DNA of 64,000 nucleotides from Thalassobacillus devorans MSP14 (GCF_000496835.1 NZ_KI543237.1:1094641-1158640), one strand, 5' to 3'; shown: positions 46,751 to 60,460, counted from the stretch's first letter. Made by a program: numbers and translations. Notes: generated from the letters alone by a model not told the origin.

Positions 46751-48127
46751 TTATTTTCCTAAGCAAAATTGGGAAAACAGCTGGTCAATCAGGCTTTCAT
46801 GGACAGTATCTCCAACGATTTCCCCAAGTATTTCCCACGTACGAGTTACATCTATTTGAACCATATCAATCGGCATATCCATCTCCATGCCATGGAGAGC
46901 ATCTTCTAAAGCCTGTTTCGCCTGTTTCAAGAGCTGCACATGACGGACATTCGATACATAGGTCAAATCCCCAGTGTCCAATTCACCTTCAAAGAAGACT
47001 TGAGAGATTGCCTGTTCTAACTCATCGATCCCTTTTTCGTGAAGCAGCGCTGTAGTAATGACAGGGTGCTCATCTGCCAATGCCTGGACTCGTTCCATAT
47101 CCAGCCGCGGCTCAAGATCTGTTTTATTGACGATGACAATCACATCTAAATCCCTTACAGCTTCAAAGAGTTTTTCGTCTTCTTCGGTCAGCTCATCTCC
47201 ATAGTTTAACACAAGCAGAATCAAATCTGCTTCTTTCAACACTTGCCTGGACTTTTCTACACCTATACGCTCTACCATATCTTCCGTTTCACGTATTCCT
47301 GCCGTATCGACAAGACGAAGCGGCACACCGCGGACGTTCACATATTCTTCAATCACATCACGGGTTGTACCAGGGATTTCAGTGACAATCGCTTTATTCT
47401 CATGGACAAGCGCATTCATCAAGGAAGACTTTCCGACGTTCGGCCGTCCAATAATTGCGGTCGCAAGCCCCTCCCGGAGGATTTTTCCCTGTTGGGCAGT
47501 TTGAAGTAATTTCTTTACTTCTTCCAGGACTTCTCTAGTTTTCTCTTCCATCATATGGCGCGACATTTCTTCTACATCATCGTATTCCGGGTAATCAATA
47601 TTCACTTCGACATGGGCAAGCGTTTCTAACAATTGCTGGCGCAAGCTTTGAATAAGCTTTGACAACCTGCCATCCATTTGCTTCAAAGCTACGTTCATCG
47701 CCCTGTCTGTTTTAGCACGGATCAAATCCATGACCGCTTCTGCCTGAGAGAGGTCAATACGACCATTCAAAAAGGCGCGCTTCGTGAATTCACCAGGCTC
47801 TGCAAGTCTTGCTCCTTTTGCTAACACAATTTCCAGTACGCGATTGACAGAAACAAGCCCGCCATGACAGTTTATTTCCACGACATCTTCCCTCGTGAAA
47901 GTTTTCGGCCCCCGCATGATTGATACCATAACTTCTTCTGCTATTTCATTCGTTTCTGGATCAATGATTTTCCCATAATGCATGGTATGAGAGTCGACCT
48001 TAGCTAAATCTTTTCCTTGGAATAGCTCATTAGAAATCGATACCGCTTCAGGACCGCTTAAACGGACAATGGCAATGGCTCCTTCCCCCATCGGGGTTGA
48101 TATCGCCGTTATAGTATCTGTTTCCAA
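46751..48127 (-). CDS. mnmE: tRNA modification GTPase MnmE
   Basis: The TTG at 48127 follows AAAGGAGGTG and gives 458 residues, the family length; the frame extends 19 codons further without support. The protein has an N-terminal folate-binding domain, a helical domain, a G domain ([24 protein letters not shown]) and the C-terminal FCLGK with the catalytic cysteine. It works with MnmG on U34. DnaA boxes lie just upstream. Confidence 0.97.
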   Translation of the reverse strand: METDTITAISTPMGEGAIAIVRLSGPEAVSISNELFQGKDLAKVDSHTMHYGKIIDPETNEIAEEVMVSIMRGPKTFTREDVVEINCHGGLVSVNRVLEIVLAKGARLAEPGEFTKRAFLNGRIDLSQAEAVMDLIRAKTDRAMNVALKQMDGRLSKLIQSLRQQLLETLAHVEVNIDYPEYDDVEEMSRHMMEEKTREVLEEVKKLLQTAQQGKILREGLATAIIGRPNVGKSSLMNALVHENKAIVTEIPGTTRDVIEEYVNVRGVPLRLVDTAGIRETEDMVERIGVEKSRQVLKEADLILLVLNYGDELTEEDEKLFEAVRDLDVIVIVNKTDLEPRLDMERVQALADEHPVITTALLHEKGIDELEQAISQVFFEGELDTGDLTYVSNVRHVQLLKQAKQALEDALHGMEMDMPIDMVQIDVTRTWEILGEIVGDTVHESLIDQLFSQFCLGK

Positions 48128-48174
48128 TACGCCCACCTCCTTTATTCCTCTATTTAAGAATTCGTATATATAAG

Positions 48175-48298
48175 TTATCCACACATCTATTTTTCATTGT
48201 CACTAACTTATTAGATTATCATATTTCTATCTGATTTGAAAAGATATCAACAACTTCAATTATTTCAACCTGCAATTCATTTATCCACATGTGTATAA
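48175..48298. promoter_or_regulatory. DnaA boxes between jag and mnmE
   Basis: Two perfect TTATCCACA boxes (48175-48183 and 48281-48289) and an adjacent inverted 8-of-9 box (48290-48298) lie in the 254-bp gap. The first is only 47 nt before the mnmE start. They may regulate mnmE or titrate DnaA about 3 kb from dnaA. Confidence 0.7.
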
Positions 48299-48337
48299 AT
48301 TAGTTTCGGTATTCAAACATTGCCTTATTCTTTTGAC

Positions 48338-48367
48338 AAAAAAATATCCGTCAGCATTGCTGACGGA
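48338..48367 (-). terminator. Intrinsic terminator of jag
   Basis: TCCGTCAGC (48347-48355) pairs with GCTGACGGA (48359-48367), followed on the minus strand by a run of seven T. It separates yidC-jag from mnmE. Confidence 0.9.
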
Positions 48368-48381
48368 ATAGTATGGTTCTA

Positions 48382-49128
48382 TTATTTTGATGGACGGATC
48401 ACAACATAGCGTTTGGGTTCATTACCAGCCGAGTACGTCTCAACCTGCTGATTATTTTGCAGGGCTGTATGAATTATTTTACGCTCATAAGATGGCATCG
48501 GTTCAAGTTTGACATCCTGATTGGTACGCAAAGCTTTTTCAGAGAGTCTGCTTGCCAGCGTTTCCAGCGTATCTTTACGGCGATCCCGGTAACCTTCCGC
48601 ATCGAGAACCGCTGTATAATATTGATTGGTGTTGCGGTTGATCGTCAAATGAAGCAAATATTGCAATGCATTCAATGTCTGACCGCGTTTTCCAATCAAT
48701 AAAGCGATTTTTTCACCGATCAATTCAAAGTGGATGTCCCGGCCATGTAACGTGGTTTTCACCTCAACTGGAGCACCCATTTGTTCGGCAATCTCTTTGA
48801 TATAACGCTCTGCTTCTTCTATGGATTTCTCTTGCTGATCCATTTTTTTAGCTGTGACGTTTATTTCTGGTTCGTCTTTTATTTCCGGTTTCACTTCTGC
48901 TTCTGTGTTTTTTTCTTGTTCGGAACTGCTTTCTATTTGTTCATCTTCTGCTTTAGCATCCACCTTCGAAACTTTGACAATGGAAGGCTTACTGCCAAAA
49001 CCAAAAAAACCTTTTTTTCCTTCATCGATAATATCTACTTCTACCAGGTCCCTTGATGTTTGTAACTGCTCTAACGCTGATTGGACCGCTTCCTCAACTG
49101 TTTGTCCAGTAGCAGTTATTTGCTTCAC
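48382..49128 (-). CDS. jag: RNA-binding protein Jag (KhpB/EloR)
   Basis: The 248-residue protein has the N-terminal Jag domain ([19 protein letters not shown]), an acidic linker, a KH domain (about 120-175, with [14 protein letters not shown]) and an R3H domain near the C-terminus (RHTAL-type, [15 protein letters not shown]). Jag binds RNA with KhpA and affects wall elongation. Its start overlaps the yidC stop by 4 nt. The Glu-rich linker is longer than in many species. Confidence 0.96.
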   Translation of the reverse strand: MKQITATGQTVEEAVQSALEQLQTSRDLVEVDIIDEGKKGFFGFGSKPSIVKVSKVDAKAEDEQIESSSEQEKNTEAEVKPEIKDEPEINVTAKKMDQQEKSIEEAERYIKEIAEQMGAPVEVKTTLHGRDIHFELIGEKIALLIGKRGQTLNALQYLLHLTINRNTNQYYTAVLDAEGYRDRRKDTLETLASRLSEKALRTNQDVKLEPMPSYERKIIHTALQNNQQVETYSAGNEPKRYVVIRPSK

Positions 49129-49889
49129 TTAGTTTTTCCTCCCGTTTCTTGTTCTTTCATCATCGGTTTACGGATGAAGACCGTCTGAGCGATCATAAAC
49201 AAGTTACCGACTACCCAATAGAGGGCCAGTGCTGATGGGAAAAAGAATGCAAAGGTACCAATCATGATCGGCATCAAATATAGCATCATTGTCATTTGCG
49301 GGTTTTGCATAGCAGTAGATCCCGCCATCATCAGCTTCTGCTGCAGGAATGTAGTTCCCGCTGTCACTATAGCCAGGATATAGCTCGGTTCCCCAAGCTC
49401 CATCCATAAAAAGCTATGCGTTGCTACTTCTGAAGTACGCATAATCGCATGGTAAAACCCGATCAAAATCGGCATTTGGACAACCAGCGGCAAACAGCCT
49501 GCCAGTGGATTGACTCCATGCTTTTGGAAAAGCTGCATCGTTTCCTGCTGTAATTTCTGTTGGGTCTGTGCATCTTTTGAACTGTACTTTTCACGCAGCT
49601 CCTGTAATTCAGGCTGGATATCCTGCATCGCTTTTGAACTCTTCAATTGCTTGACGTTAAGCGGCAACAGGACTAAACGAATGATAATCGTAATGATAAT
49701 AATCGACAGACCATAGCTCTCACCAGTAATATCGGCGAAAAATTCAATTGATTGAGATAGTGGCCAAACTACATATTCATTCCAAAAACCCGTGCTATCA
49801 GAAGTGATGTCTTCATTGACCTGCGTACACCCTGATAATACGGTCAGTATTCCAGTCATGGCCAGCAGCCACAAGACCTTTTTACGCAA
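49125..49889 (-). CDS. yidC: Membrane protein insertase YidC (SpoIIIJ type)
   Basis: The 254-residue protein has a lipoprotein signal with Cys21 in the lipobox LSGC, and five membrane segments with the YidC core ([41 protein letters not shown]). It inserts proteins into the membrane. The SpoIIIJ type is needed for sporulation in Bacillus subtilis. It is coupled to jag by a 4-nt overlap. Confidence 0.97.
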   Translation of the reverse strand: MRKKVLWLLAMTGILTVLSGCTQVNEDITSDSTGFWNEYVVWPLSQSIEFFADITGESYGLSIIIITIIIRLVLLPLNVKQLKSSKAMQDIQPELQELREKYSSKDAQTQQKLQQETMQLFQKHGVNPLAGCLPLVVQMPILIGFYHAIMRTSEVATHSFLWMELGEPSYILAIVTAGTTFLQQKLMMAGSTAMQNPQMTMMLYLMPIMIGTFAFFFPSALALYWVVGNLFMIAQTVFIRKPMMKEQETGGKTK

Positions 49890-49963
49890 CGTCCCTTCCT
49901 CCTTACTCCCTGACTCATTTACTTATTAAACATTTTAGCATTTTCATAGGACTCAATTCTATA

Positions 49964-50323
49964 TTATATCTTAGACTTCTTGTCTTTCGATAATAACTTT
50001 GACTTTGACAATACATGGGTCAGACTCTTTTTCATTTGATGGAAATCCATATCTTTCGTAGGCTTACGCGCAATGATGACTAAATCATACCTGGGATCGA
50101 TATTGTCTTCAAGCTCATGGAAGGCTTGTCTCAAGTATCGTTTTACTTGATTCCTGACAACAGCAACGCCGATTCGTTTACTAACAGACAATCCGATCCG
50201 GAAATGATTCTGATCTTCTCTTTTTAAGTAGTAGATGACCAATTGACGATTGGCGAACGATTTGCCTTTTTGGAAAACCCGCTGGAATTCTTCATTTTTT
50301 TTGATTCGGTATGCTTTCTTCAT
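49964..50323 (-). CDS. rnpA: Ribonuclease P protein component
   Basis: The 119-residue basic protein has the RnpA signature [25 protein letters not shown]. It assists the RNase P RNA in processing the 5' ends of tRNA precursors. It is encoded between rpmH and yidC, with a hairpin terminator in the gap from rpmH. Confidence 0.97.
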   Translation of the reverse strand: MKKAYRIKKNEEFQRVFQKGKSFANRQLVIYYLKREDQNHFRIGLSVSKRIGVAVVRNQVKRYLRQAFHELEDNIDPRYDLVIIARKPTKDMDFHQMKKSLTHVLSKSKLLSKDKKSKI

Positions 50324-50345
50324 GAGCTTATTCCTCCACTTTAAC

Positions 50346-50378
50346 GGAAAAAAAGACCACTGACTTCATCTCAGTGGC

Positions 50379-50379
<1 letters not shown>
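50346..50379 (-). terminator. Terminator-like hairpin between rpmH and rnpA
   Basis: On the minus strand GGCCACTGA (50379-50371) pairs with TCAGTGGTC (50363-50355), followed by seven T. It begins immediately at the rpmH stop codon, 56 nt before the rnpA start. It would reduce rnpA transcription relative to rpmH. Confidence 0.75.
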
Positions 50380-50537
<158 letters not shown>

Positions 50538-50741
50538 TTAAAAGTTGTATTTAAAATGCTAAAAGGCAGTCCAATCAATTATAAATAAACCTATCCAGAA
50601 ATGTCAACTCTATCTTTCATTTCTTTTTATCTCCGCATGATCTTCCCTGGTACAGGCGTTATATAACAGACTGTATCATAACACAGGTTCCAGGGATTAT
50701 TTACAACCTATTTCATTTCCTATACAATCTGAATTTGTCAA

Positions 50742-51032
50742 TAATCCACAGACATTGTTAATATATTATTCGACGTTTTTTGACTATCCACAGCAAATAT
50801 TGACAGGCTAATCACAAAATATAGTGTTGTGGATATTTTTCATCTACAACCTGTGGTGATTGTGGATAAACATCGGAAAACCGTTGCAACACAAGGATTT
50901 ATTTGATATCATATTTGTGTTTTAACTTTGGGAAAATGTTTAGCAGAAATTATCTTCTCCACAGACTGTGGATAAACTGTGGATAGTCGTACACAGGGTT
51001 GTTTTTAAAGTTATGCACAGCTTTGTGGACAA
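50742..51032. other. oriC left part: DnaA-box region upstream of dnaA
   Basis: This 707-bp gap has two perfect boxes on the minus strand (TGTGGATAA at 50861-50869 and 50967-50975). Seven more match at 8 of 9 positions: 50742-50750, 50784-50792, 50828-50836, 50955-50963, 50978-50986, 51011-51019 and 51024-51032. It corresponds to the incAB part of the Bacillus origin and probably also holds the dnaA promoter and autorepression sites. No coding frame is convincing. Confidence 0.9.
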
Positions 51033-51220
51033 TGAAAATAAATAGTCGAAACCTGTAGAATGAGCGATTTTTCTGTCCACACCAATTGAATATAGCTTTT
51101 CCTGATTGGAATTGTACAAACGTTATACATTGCAACCTTTCGAGCTTTTTTCGTGTGTTCGAGAAAGAGAACGGGAGGTTTTTTGTTTCATGTGTTACTG
51201 GATGAAAGGGGTGAGACGAT

Positions 51221-52576
51221 TTGGAAAATATTCATGAACTCTGGGATAGTACATTAGAGAAGATGAAAGAAAAAATAAGCAAGCCTAGCTTCGAAACATG
51301 GTTGAAAGCAACAAAAGCAGACTCCTTACAGGATAATACCCTTACGATAGTTGCTCCCAATGAATTTGCAAGGGATTGGCTTGAAAATCAATATTCCAAA
51401 TTGATCAGTGAAACAGTTTACGAAGTGACAGGAGCAGAATTAAATACAAGATTCATCATTCCGGAAAACAAAGAACAGTCCTTGGAAGATGTGAAGCTCG
51501 CAGCGAAAAAAGTTCCTGATGTAAAACAAAATGATGGAGAAGAATCTCCCCAAAGCATGCTCAATTCCAAATATACATTCGATACCTTTGTTATCGGATC
51601 CGGGAATCGGTTTGCGCACGCCGCTTCACTCGCGGTTGCAGAAGCACCTGCCAAAGCCTACAACCCATTATTCATCTATGGTGGTGTTGGACTGGGAAAA
51701 ACCCACTTGATGCATGCGATCGGCCATTATGTACTGGACCATAATCCGAGTGCAAAAGTAGTCTATTTATCTTCTGAAAAATTCACCAATGAATTCATCA
51801 ACTCTATTCGTGACAATAAAGCCGTCAACTTTCGTAATAAATATAGAAGTGTCGACGTCTTATTGATAGACGATATTCAATTTCTGGCTGGAAAAGAACA
51901 GACCCAGGAGGAATTTTTCCATACGTTTAACACACTGCACGAAGAAAGTAAGCAGATTGTTATCAGCAGCGACCGTCCTCCTAAAGAAATCCCGACACTG
52001 GAAGATCGGTTGCGTTCCCGGTTTGAATGGGGGCTGATTACAGACATCACCCCTCCTGACCTGGAAACACGGATTGCCATTCTTCGTAAAAAAGCAAAGG
52101 CTGAAGGACTGGATATTCCTAATGAAGTGATGCTTTACATCGCCAATCAGATTGATACCAATATTCGCGAACTTGAAGGTGCTCTTATACGTGTTGTTGC
52201 TTATTCTTCTTTAATCAATCGCGATATCAATGCCTCATTGGCTGCAGAAGCATTAAAGGATATTATTCCAAGCTCCCAGCCAAAAGTGATAACGATCGAG
52301 GCTATTCAGGAAATGGTCGGTGAAAAATATAATGTCCGCTTAGAGGATTTTTCTGCGAAAAAAAGGACGAAACAAGTAGCTTTTCCGCGTCAGATTGCTA
52401 TGTTCCTATCTCGTGAACTGACAGACTTCTCATTACCCAAAATCGGAGAGGAATTTGGAGGAAGGGACCATACGACTGTGATTCATGCACACGAAAAAAT
52501 ATCAAAGATGCTTGCAGTTGATCAGAACTTACAACGTGAACTCGATGAATTGAGAGAACGGTTGAAATCACACTGA
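51221..52576 (+). CDS. dnaA: Chromosomal replication initiator DnaA
   Basis: The start is the TTG at 51221, preceded by GAAAGGGGTGAG. The 451-residue protein has domain I ([18 protein letters not shown]), an acidic linker, the AAA+ domain (Walker A GGVGLGKT at 154-161, Walker [12 protein letters not shown]) and domain IV with the GGRDHTTV signature for DnaA boxes. It opens the origin. It is flanked by DnaA-box regions on both sides, the bipartite Bacillus origin. Confidence 0.98.
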   Translation: MENIHELWDSTLEKMKEKISKPSFETWLKATKADSLQDNTLTIVAPNEFARDWLENQYSKLISETVYEVTGAELNTRFIIPENKEQSLEDVKLAAKKVPDVKQNDGEESPQSMLNSKYTFDTFVIGSGNRFAHAASLAVAEAPAKAYNPLFIYGGVGLGKTHLMHAIGHYVLDHNPSAKVVYLSSEKFTNEFINSIRDNKAVNFRNKYRSVDVLLIDDIQFLAGKEQTQEEFFHTFNTLHEESKQIVISSDRPPKEIPTLEDRLRSRFEWGLITDITPPDLETRIAILRKKAKAEGLDIPNEVMLYIANQIDTNIRELEGALIRVVAYSSLINRDINASLAAEALKDIIPSSQPKVITIEAIQEMVGEKYNVRLEDFSAKKRTKQVAFPRQIAMFLSRELTDFSLPKIGEEFGGRDHTTVIHAHEKISKMLAVDQNLQRELDELRERLKSH

Positions 52577-52584
52577 CGTTAATA

Positions 52585-52698
52585 TGTGTATAACTCATTC
52601 ACGTTCATCAACAGTCTATCCACATGTGGGTAAACTTTAAATCTTTGAGTTTTCCGTAGTTATCCACATATTCACAGCGCCTATTACTACTGTTACTA
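52585..52698 (+). other. oriC right part: DnaA boxes, GC cluster and DnaA-trios (unwinding element)
   Basis: Boxes lie at 52585-52593, 52616-52624, 52625-52633 and 52660-52668; the last is a perfect TTATCCACA. It is followed by a partial box (ATTCACAG), the GC-rich GCGCC, and in-phase triplets CTA-TTA-CTA-CTG-TTA-CTA from 52681. AT-rich DNA follows up to dnaN. This order matches the basal unwinding system of Bacillus subtilis, so DnaA should melt the duplex here. Confidence 0.85.
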
Positions 52699-52747
52699 TT
52701 TTTATTAATAAATAATATATATAATGACTCATTTAGGAGGAGCTTTA

Positions 52748-53890
52748 ATGAAATTCATAATCCAACGCGAACAATTGATGGAAAGCGTGCAAAATGTCAT
52801 GAAGGCCATTTCTTCCCGTACCACTATTCCTATTCTTACCGGGATGAAACTTGAAGCAAGTGAACAAGGTGTCAAATTGACTGGCAGTGACTCTGATATT
52901 TCCATCGAATCGTTTATTCCTGCTGAAGAAGATGGCATTGTCTATGTAGAACAAATCGAACCAGGCAGTATTGTACTGCAGGCAAAATACTTCCCGGATA
53001 TTGTCCGGAAGCTCCCACAAAATACAGTGGAAATTGAAACCGATGACCATCGCAACGTCACGATCCGATCCGGAAGTGCTGAATTTCATTTAAACGGACA
53101 AGATGCAGAAGAATATCCACAGCTTCCTCAGTTACATACCGAGGATAGCTTTGAACTGCCGATTGACTTATTGAAAAACCTGATACGCCAAACTGTTTTT
53201 GCCGTATCAACTTCTGAAACGCGTCCAATCCTGACAGGGGTTAATGTGAAAATTGAAAATGGAGAATTGCAATTTACGGCTACAGACAGTCACCGCCTGG
53301 CTTCCCGTAAACTCCCGCTGGAGAATCAGGAAACTCAAATATCCTTTAACAATGTAGTCATTCCAGGAAAAAGTTTGACAGAGTTAAATAAGATTCTTGC
53401 AGATTCAGATCAAATGATTGAAATAAGCGTAACTGATAACCAAATATTATTCCGTACGAAACACCTCTATTTCTTATCCCGTTTACTGGATGGGAATTAT
53501 CCGGAAACTTCAAGGCTTATCCCGGATGAAAGTAAAACCGTAGTGACTATGGATGCCAAAGAACTGCTGCAATCCATCGATCGTGCTTCTTTGCTGGCCA
53601 GAGAGAACCGGAATAATGTCGTCCGGCTGATTACAAAAGGCGGAAACCAAATCGAAATCAACGGTAATTCTCCAGAAGTAGGAGATGTCGTAGAAGAAGT
53701 GAACGCCGAAGCCATTGAAGGGGAAGAGTTAAAAATATCATTCAGTGCTAAATACATGATGGATGCTTTGAAAGCTGTAGGAAGTGATCAGGTCAAAGTT
53801 GAATTTACCGGTGCCATGCGCCCGTTCCTGATTCGTGCCATCGACAACGACCAGGTACTGCAGTTGATCCTGCCAGTACGAACTTACTAA
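52748..53890 (+). CDS. dnaN: DNA polymerase III beta subunit (sliding clamp)
   Basis: The ATG at 52748 follows TTTAGGAGGAGC and gives MKFIIQREQLMESV; the longer frame from 52724 overlaps the ribosome binding site. The 380-residue protein has three clamp domains and ends LILPVRTY. It forms the ring that tethers polymerases. It lies downstream of the unwinding element and has a terminator. Confidence 0.98.
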   Translation: MKFIIQREQLMESVQNVMKAISSRTTIPILTGMKLEASEQGVKLTGSDSDISIESFIPAEEDGIVYVEQIEPGSIVLQAKYFPDIVRKLPQNTVEIETDDHRNVTIRSGSAEFHLNGQDAEEYPQLPQLHTEDSFELPIDLLKNLIRQTVFAVSTSETRPILTGVNVKIENGELQFTATDSHRLASRKLPLENQETQISFNNVVIPGKSLTELNKILADSDQMIEISVTDNQILFRTKHLYFLSRLLDGNYPETSRLIPDESKTVVTMDAKELLQSIDRASLLARENRNNVVRLITKGGNQIEINGNSPEVGDVVEEVNAEAIEGEELKISFSAKYMMDALKAVGSDQVKVEFTGAMRPFLIRAIDNDQVLQLILPVRTY

Positions 53891-53897
53891 TAATAAC

Positions 53898-53935
53898 GAG
53901 CCGACGTCCCATCAACGTCCGGCTCTTCTTTTTTG
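53898..53935 (+). terminator. Intrinsic terminator of dnaN
   Basis: GAGCCG-ACGT (53898-53907) pairs with ACGT-CGGCTC (53915-53925), followed by a T-rich tract. Confidence 0.85.
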
Positions 53936-54070
53936 ATAATTAGTAGTTCTTTTACCCTGAAATGATAATAAGTCCCTTACGTTTTTACTTAGTATGGGTC
54001 ATCCTTTTCTTTACTGCTTTTTTTTAGTAAAATAGAAAGATAGGCAAACTACTTGATTAGGGTGAAAAAT

Positions 54071-54292
54071 ATGGACGATAAAATAAAAATCTCCACGGAA
54101 TATATTCAGCTCGGTCAGTTTCTGAAATTGGCAAATATTGTTGAATCTGGCGGTATGGTCAAGATTTTCTTAGCTGAGTACGAAGTATATGTCAATGACA
54201 CACTGGAAGACCGCAGGGGAAGGAAATTATATCCAGGAGATGTTGTCGCAATTCCGGGCATGGGCAGCTTCGAAGTTGTAAAAGAAAGTTGA
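54071..54292 (+). CDS. yaaA: S4-domain protein YaaA
   Basis: The ATG at 54071 follows TAGGGTGAAAAAT and gives 73 residues. It is a small S4-type RNA-binding protein (YIQLGQFLKLANIVESGGMVKIFLAE, with VNDTLEDRRGRKLYPGDVV). In Bacillus it is linked to ribosome assembly or RecF regulation, and function is not settled. It is 24 nt from recF and reads with it. Confidence 0.95.
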   Translation: MDDKIKISTEYIQLGQFLKLANIVESGGMVKIFLAEYEVYVNDTLEDRRGRKLYPGDVVAIPGMGSFEVVKES

Positions 54293-54316
54293 GCCGGGTC
54301 GTGAAAGGAAATTCAG

Positions 54317-55435
54317 ATGTATATTAAAGATATTAAGCTGCGATATTTCCGTAACTATGATCAGATCCAATTACAGTTTGATGACAAAATCAACGTAATT
54401 ATCGGTGAAAATGCCCAGGGCAAAACAAATCTTATGGAAGCCATTTATCTGTTAGCATTTACCAAGTCCCATCGTACGCCAAGAGATAAGGAACTTATCC
54501 AATGGGACGAAGAGTATGCTAAAATAGAAGGTAGTATATATAAACGCAGCCGCCGATTTCCATTAGAAATCATCCTGTCAAAAAAAGGGAAAAAAGCAAA
54601 GCTGAATCATTTAGAACAAAAACGCCTCAGTGACTATATCGGGGCGTTGAATGTTGTTATGTTTGCACCTGAGGATTTAAACCTGGTCAAAGGGAGCCCT
54701 CAGGTGCGTCGTAGGTTTATTGACATGGAAATCGGACAGATACAGCCTGCTTATATTTATCATTTGGGACAATACCAAAAGGTCTTAAAACAACGCAATC
54801 ATTTATTGAAAGACCTGCAGCGCCATCGCCAGACAGATAAAACGATGCTGTATGTGCTGACGGATCAGTTGATTGAGCACGCCAGTACCATCATTGAAAG
54901 GCGCTTTAAGTTTTTGAAGCTGTTACGCAGCTGGGCGGGCCCGATCCATGAGAGCATCAGCAGACAGCTGGAACAACTGGAAGTACATTATGATGCCAGT
55001 GTAGAAGTATCAGAAGCTATGAATTTGGAGACAATTAGTACTAGATATCAAGAAAAGTTCTCGAAAATAGAAGATAAAGAAGTCGAACGTGGCACAACCC
55101 TGGCAGGACCGCATCGGGACGATCTCATTTTCTATGTCAACGGAAAGGACGTCCAGACGTATGGATCACAGGGGCAGCAGCGCACGACGGCTCTTTCTTT
55201 GAAACTGGCAGAAATCGAGCTGATTCATAGTGAAGTTGGGGAATACCCCATATTACTTCTTGATGACGTGCTTAGTGAGCTGGACGATTTCAGACAGTCG
55301 CACTTACTTCACACGATACAATGTAAGGTGCAAACCTTCGTATCGACCACTAATATTGATGGGATCGAGCATGAAGCATTGAAAGAGGCGGAAATTTTCC
55401 GTGTTGCAGACGGAACGATTGAAATTGAGAAATGA
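54317..55435 (+). CDS. recF: DNA replication and repair protein RecF
   Basis: The 372-residue ABC-type ATPase has Walker [11 protein letters not shown] near residue 30, the ABC signature [16 protein letters not shown], and Walker [13 protein letters not shown]. It acts at single-strand gaps to load RecA. It lies in the dnaA-dnaN-yaaA-recF order, co-transcribed with yaaA and remB. Confidence 0.98.
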   Translation: MYIKDIKLRYFRNYDQIQLQFDDKINVIIGENAQGKTNLMEAIYLLAFTKSHRTPRDKELIQWDEEYAKIEGSIYKRSRRFPLEIILSKKGKKAKLNHLEQKRLSDYIGALNVVMFAPEDLNLVKGSPQVRRRFIDMEIGQIQPAYIYHLGQYQKVLKQRNHLLKDLQRHRQTDKTMLYVLTDQLIEHASTIIERRFKFLKLLRSWAGPIHESISRQLEQLEVHYDASVEVSEAMNLETISTRYQEKFSKIEDKEVERGTTLAGPHRDDLIFYVNGKDVQTYGSQGQQRTTALSLKLAEIELIHSEVGEYPILLLDDVLSELDDFRQSHLLHTIQCKVQTFVSTTNIDGIEHEALKEAEIFRVADGTIEIEK

Positions 55436-55444
55436 GGTGGAACG

Positions 55445-55735
55445 TTGTTCATTCATATCGGTGACGATCAAGTAATCCGTTCGAAAGATGTGGTAGCGAT
55501 CATTGATCACACCTTGATTTCTTCCTCATCCATCATTGAGGAAATGATTTACAACCAGCGCAAAGAAAAAAATGTAGTCGAAACGCAGACACAGGAAGCC
55601 AAGGCGATTGTCATTACCGATGACCAGATTTACTTCAGCCCCTTATCTGTGATGACTTTGAAAAAACGTGCCAATATGATGGCCACTTTAAATAAATTGG
55701 AAGACTTCTCTGAGATCGTGGACGAAGAAGTATGA
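55445..55735 (+). CDS. remB: Extracellular matrix regulator RemB (DUF370)
   Basis: The start is TTG at 55445 after GAGGTGG. The 96-residue protein (MFIHIGDDQVIRSKDVVAIIDH) is DUF370, the YaaB/RemB family, which with RemA controls biofilm matrix and osmoprotection genes in Bacillus. It lies between recF and gyrB as in B. subtilis. The C-terminus is longer than the short DUF370 core. Confidence 0.92.
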   Translation: MFIHIGDDQVIRSKDVVAIIDHTLISSSSIIEEMIYNQRKEKNVVETQTQEAKAIVITDDQIYFSPLSVMTLKKRANMMATLNKLEDFSEIVDEEV

Positions 55736-55812
55736 TGGCTAAAGATCGATCGCGCAGAGTTTTAAGGATATATTTTCCAGGGTGGGATTGAAAACTTCTG
55801 GAGGGAATGTAG

Positions 55813-57747
<1,935 letters not shown>

Positions 57748-57907
57748 TCGGGGATAATTGAACAGACCTATTTTAGATAAAACATTCACAAGGAACATTC
57801 CTTGTCAGATCACAATCAAGTAATGGAATCTGATAGATTGTAATGCACGAAGGCTGTAGTTTCCATGCTGCAGTCTTCCTTCCTCATATGTGATAGGAGG
57901 TAATTTC

Positions 57908-60439
57908 ATGGTGGATCAACCAAATCGTCCACGTGTCCAAGAAGTTAATATCAGCCAGGAGATGCGGACCTCGTTTCTAGACTATGCCATGAGTGTCATC
58001 GTAGCCAGGGCATTACCTGATGTCCGGGATGGACTGAAACCAGTCCATCGCAGAATATTATATGCGATGAATGACCTCGGCATGCACTCCGATAAAGCAT
58101 ATAAGAAATCAGCCCGTATCGTAGGTGAGGTCATCGGTAAGTATCATCCCCATGGTGATTCAGCTGTTTATGACACGATGGTACGGATGGCTCAGGATTT
58201 CAACTATCGTTATATGCTTGTCGACGGGCATGGGAACTTCGGGTCTGTCGATGGAGATGCGGCAGCTGCGATGCGTTATACAGAAGCACGAATGTCGAAA
58301 ATTTCTATGGAAATACTACGTGACATCAATAAAGATACAATCGATTATACCGATAACTATGATGGGGCAGAAAAAGAGCCGGTTGTTCTCCCTGCCCGTT
58401 TTCCGAACCTGCTGGTAAACGGTACCTCAGGGATTGCGGTCGGTATGGCGACTAATGTGCCGCCACATCAGCTTGGGGAAGTCATTGATGGTGTCCTTGC
58501 CGTAAGTAAGGATCCCGATATTACCATCCAGGAACTGATGGAAAACCATATTTATGGTCCGGATTTCCCGACAGGGGGCCAAATCCTCGGCCTTAGTGGT
58601 ATTCGTAAAGCCTATGAAACTGGTAAAGGATCGATTACGATCCGGGCCAATGTGGAAATCGAGGAGCAGGCAAACGGAAAATTCCGTTTGATTGTGACCG
58701 AACTTCCATATCAAGTGAACAAAGCCCGTCTCGTAGAAAAAATTGCGGAGCTTGCCAGAGACAAGAAAATTGAAGGAATCACCGACCTTCGTGACGAATC
58801 CGATCGAAATGGCATGCGGGTCGTCATTGAACTTCGAAAAGATGTCAACCCGAACGTAATGCTTAATAATCTCTATAAACAAACGGCTTTGCAGACTTCT
58901 TTCGGTATCAATATGCTGGCCTTAGTTGATGGTCATCCAAAAGTATTGAACTTGAAACAAGTACTTGAGCATTACCTGGAGCATCAGAAAGTAGTCATCA
59001 GACGGCGTACAGCCTACGAGCTCAGAAAAGCAGAAGCACGTGCTCATATCTTAGAAGGTTTGCGGGTAGCACTTGACCATCTTGATGAGGTCATCACACT
59101 TATCCGGGAATCTAAGACTACAGAGATTGCCCGGGAAGGATTGATGACACGTTTTGAGTTATCTGAAAAGCAGGCCCAGGCCATCCTCGATATGCGTCTG
59201 CAACGCTTGACTGGTTTAGAACGTGAAAAAATAGAAGATGAATACCAGGACCTTGTGAAATTGATCGCTGAACTTCGCGCCATCCTGGCAGATGAAGAAA
59301 AGGTATTGGAAATCATTCGGGAAGAATTGAACGAAGTCAAAGAACGTTTCAATGATTCACGCCGGACAGAAATCGTTATTGGAGGAACAGATTTCATTGA
59401 AGATGAAGACCTGATTCCGGAAGAAACGATCATCGTGACATTGACTCACCAGGGCTATATCAAACGCCTTCCGGCTTCAACTTATCGCGCCCAGCGCCGG
59501 GGCGGACGAGGCGTACAGGGTATGGGGACACACGAAGATGACTTTGTCGAACATCTCCTGTCCACATCCACTCATAACACCTTGCTGTTCTTCTCGAACA
59601 AAGGGAAGGTTTATAAAGCGAAGGGTTATGAAGTACCTGAATTCGGTCGCACTGCCAAAGGGATACCGATCATCAACATGCTGGAAATCGAGCGGGATGA
59701 ATGGATCAATGCGGTCATTGCTGTTGAGGAATTTGTCGATGACTGGTATTTCTTCTTTACGACACGTAAAGGAATTTCCAAGCGGACGTCCATTTCCCAA
59801 TTTGCCAATATCCGTAAAGGCGGTTTAATCGCACTTAACCTGCGTGAGGAAGACGAACTGATTTCCGTCCGACTCACTAACGGGGAAAAAGATATCATGA
59901 TTGGTACGCGTCATGGTATGCTTATCCGTTTTGAAGAAGGTCAGGTACGGACCATGGGTCGTACAGCTGCTGGTGTAAAAGGCATTTCCCTACGGGAAGG
60001 AGATGAAGTCGTATCAATGGAAATCATTGATAATGACCTCCAGGTCCTTACTGTCACCGACAAAGGCTTCGGTAAACGGACGCCTGCCGCTGACTACCGA
60101 ATTACGAACCGTGGCGGTAAAGGAATTTTGACGTGTAATCTCACAGAGCGTAACGGGGAAGTAGTGGCAGTGAAAGCTGTAACAGGTGAAGAGGATGTCA
60201 TGATTATCACGGCTGCCGGGGTGTTGATCCGGATGCCAATTGAAAGTATTTCTGAAACAGGACGTAATACCCAAGGTGTTCGTCTGATCCGCTTGCAGGA
60301 AAATGAGTCTGTGGCTACGGTAGCAGTGCTTGAGCCGGAAGAAGAGGAAGAGCTTCCGGAAGAAGCAGAAGAAGCGGTAGAAGAAGTCATGAACGAAGAA
60401 CAAATTTCTGAAGAAGTTTCATCCAACGAAGAAGAATAA
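57908..60439 (+). CDS. gyrA: DNA gyrase subunit A
   Basis: The ATG at 57908 follows GATAGGAGGT. The 843-residue protein has catalytic Tyr124 in [10 protein letters not shown], the breakage-reunion domain and the C-terminal beta-pinwheel with the GyrA box QRRGGRGV. Residues Ser85 and Asp89 in [11 protein letters not shown] are the usual quinolone-susceptible types. A Glu-rich acidic tail of about 35 residues ends the protein. Gap from gyrB is 160 bp with no other feature. Confidence 0.98.
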   Translation: MVDQPNRPRVQEVNISQEMRTSFLDYAMSVIVARALPDVRDGLKPVHRRILYAMNDLGMHSDKAYKKSARIVGEVIGKYHPHGDSAVYDTMVRMAQDFNYRYMLVDGHGNFGSVDGDAAAAMRYTEARMSKISMEILRDINKDTIDYTDNYDGAEKEPVVLPARFPNLLVNGTSGIAVGMATNVPPHQLGEVIDGVLAVSKDPDITIQELMENHIYGPDFPTGGQILGLSGIRKAYETGKGSITIRANVEIEEQANGKFRLIVTELPYQVNKARLVEKIAELARDKKIEGITDLRDESDRNGMRVVIELRKDVNPNVMLNNLYKQTALQTSFGINMLALVDGHPKVLNLKQVLEHYLEHQKVVIRRRTAYELRKAEARAHILEGLRVALDHLDEVITLIRESKTTEIAREGLMTRFELSEKQAQAILDMRLQRLTGLEREKIEDEYQDLVKLIAELRAILADEEKVLEIIREELNEVKERFNDSRRTEIVIGGTDFIEDEDLIPEETIIVTLTHQGYIKRLPASTYRAQRRGGRGVQGMGTHEDDFVEHLLSTSTHNTLLFFSNKGKVYKAKGYEVPEFGRTAKGIPIINMLEIERDEWINAVIAVEEFVDDWYFFFTTRKGISKRTSISQFANIRKGGLIALNLREEDELISVRLTNGEKDIMIGTRHGMLIRFEEGQVRTMGRTAAGVKGISLREGDEVVSMEIIDNDLQVLTVTDKGFGKRTPAADYRITNRGGKGILTCNLTERNGEVVAVKAVTGEEDVMIITAAGVLIRMPIESISETGRNTQGVRLIRLQENESVATVAVLEPEEEEELPEEAEEAVEEVMNEEQISEEVSSNEEE

Positions 60440-60460
60440 CAACGGAAATAAGAACTGTTA

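Noticed and set aside
58141-58175. Possible quinolone-resistance change in gyrA
   Set aside because: Ser85 and Asp89 are the susceptible types, so no resistance change is supported.
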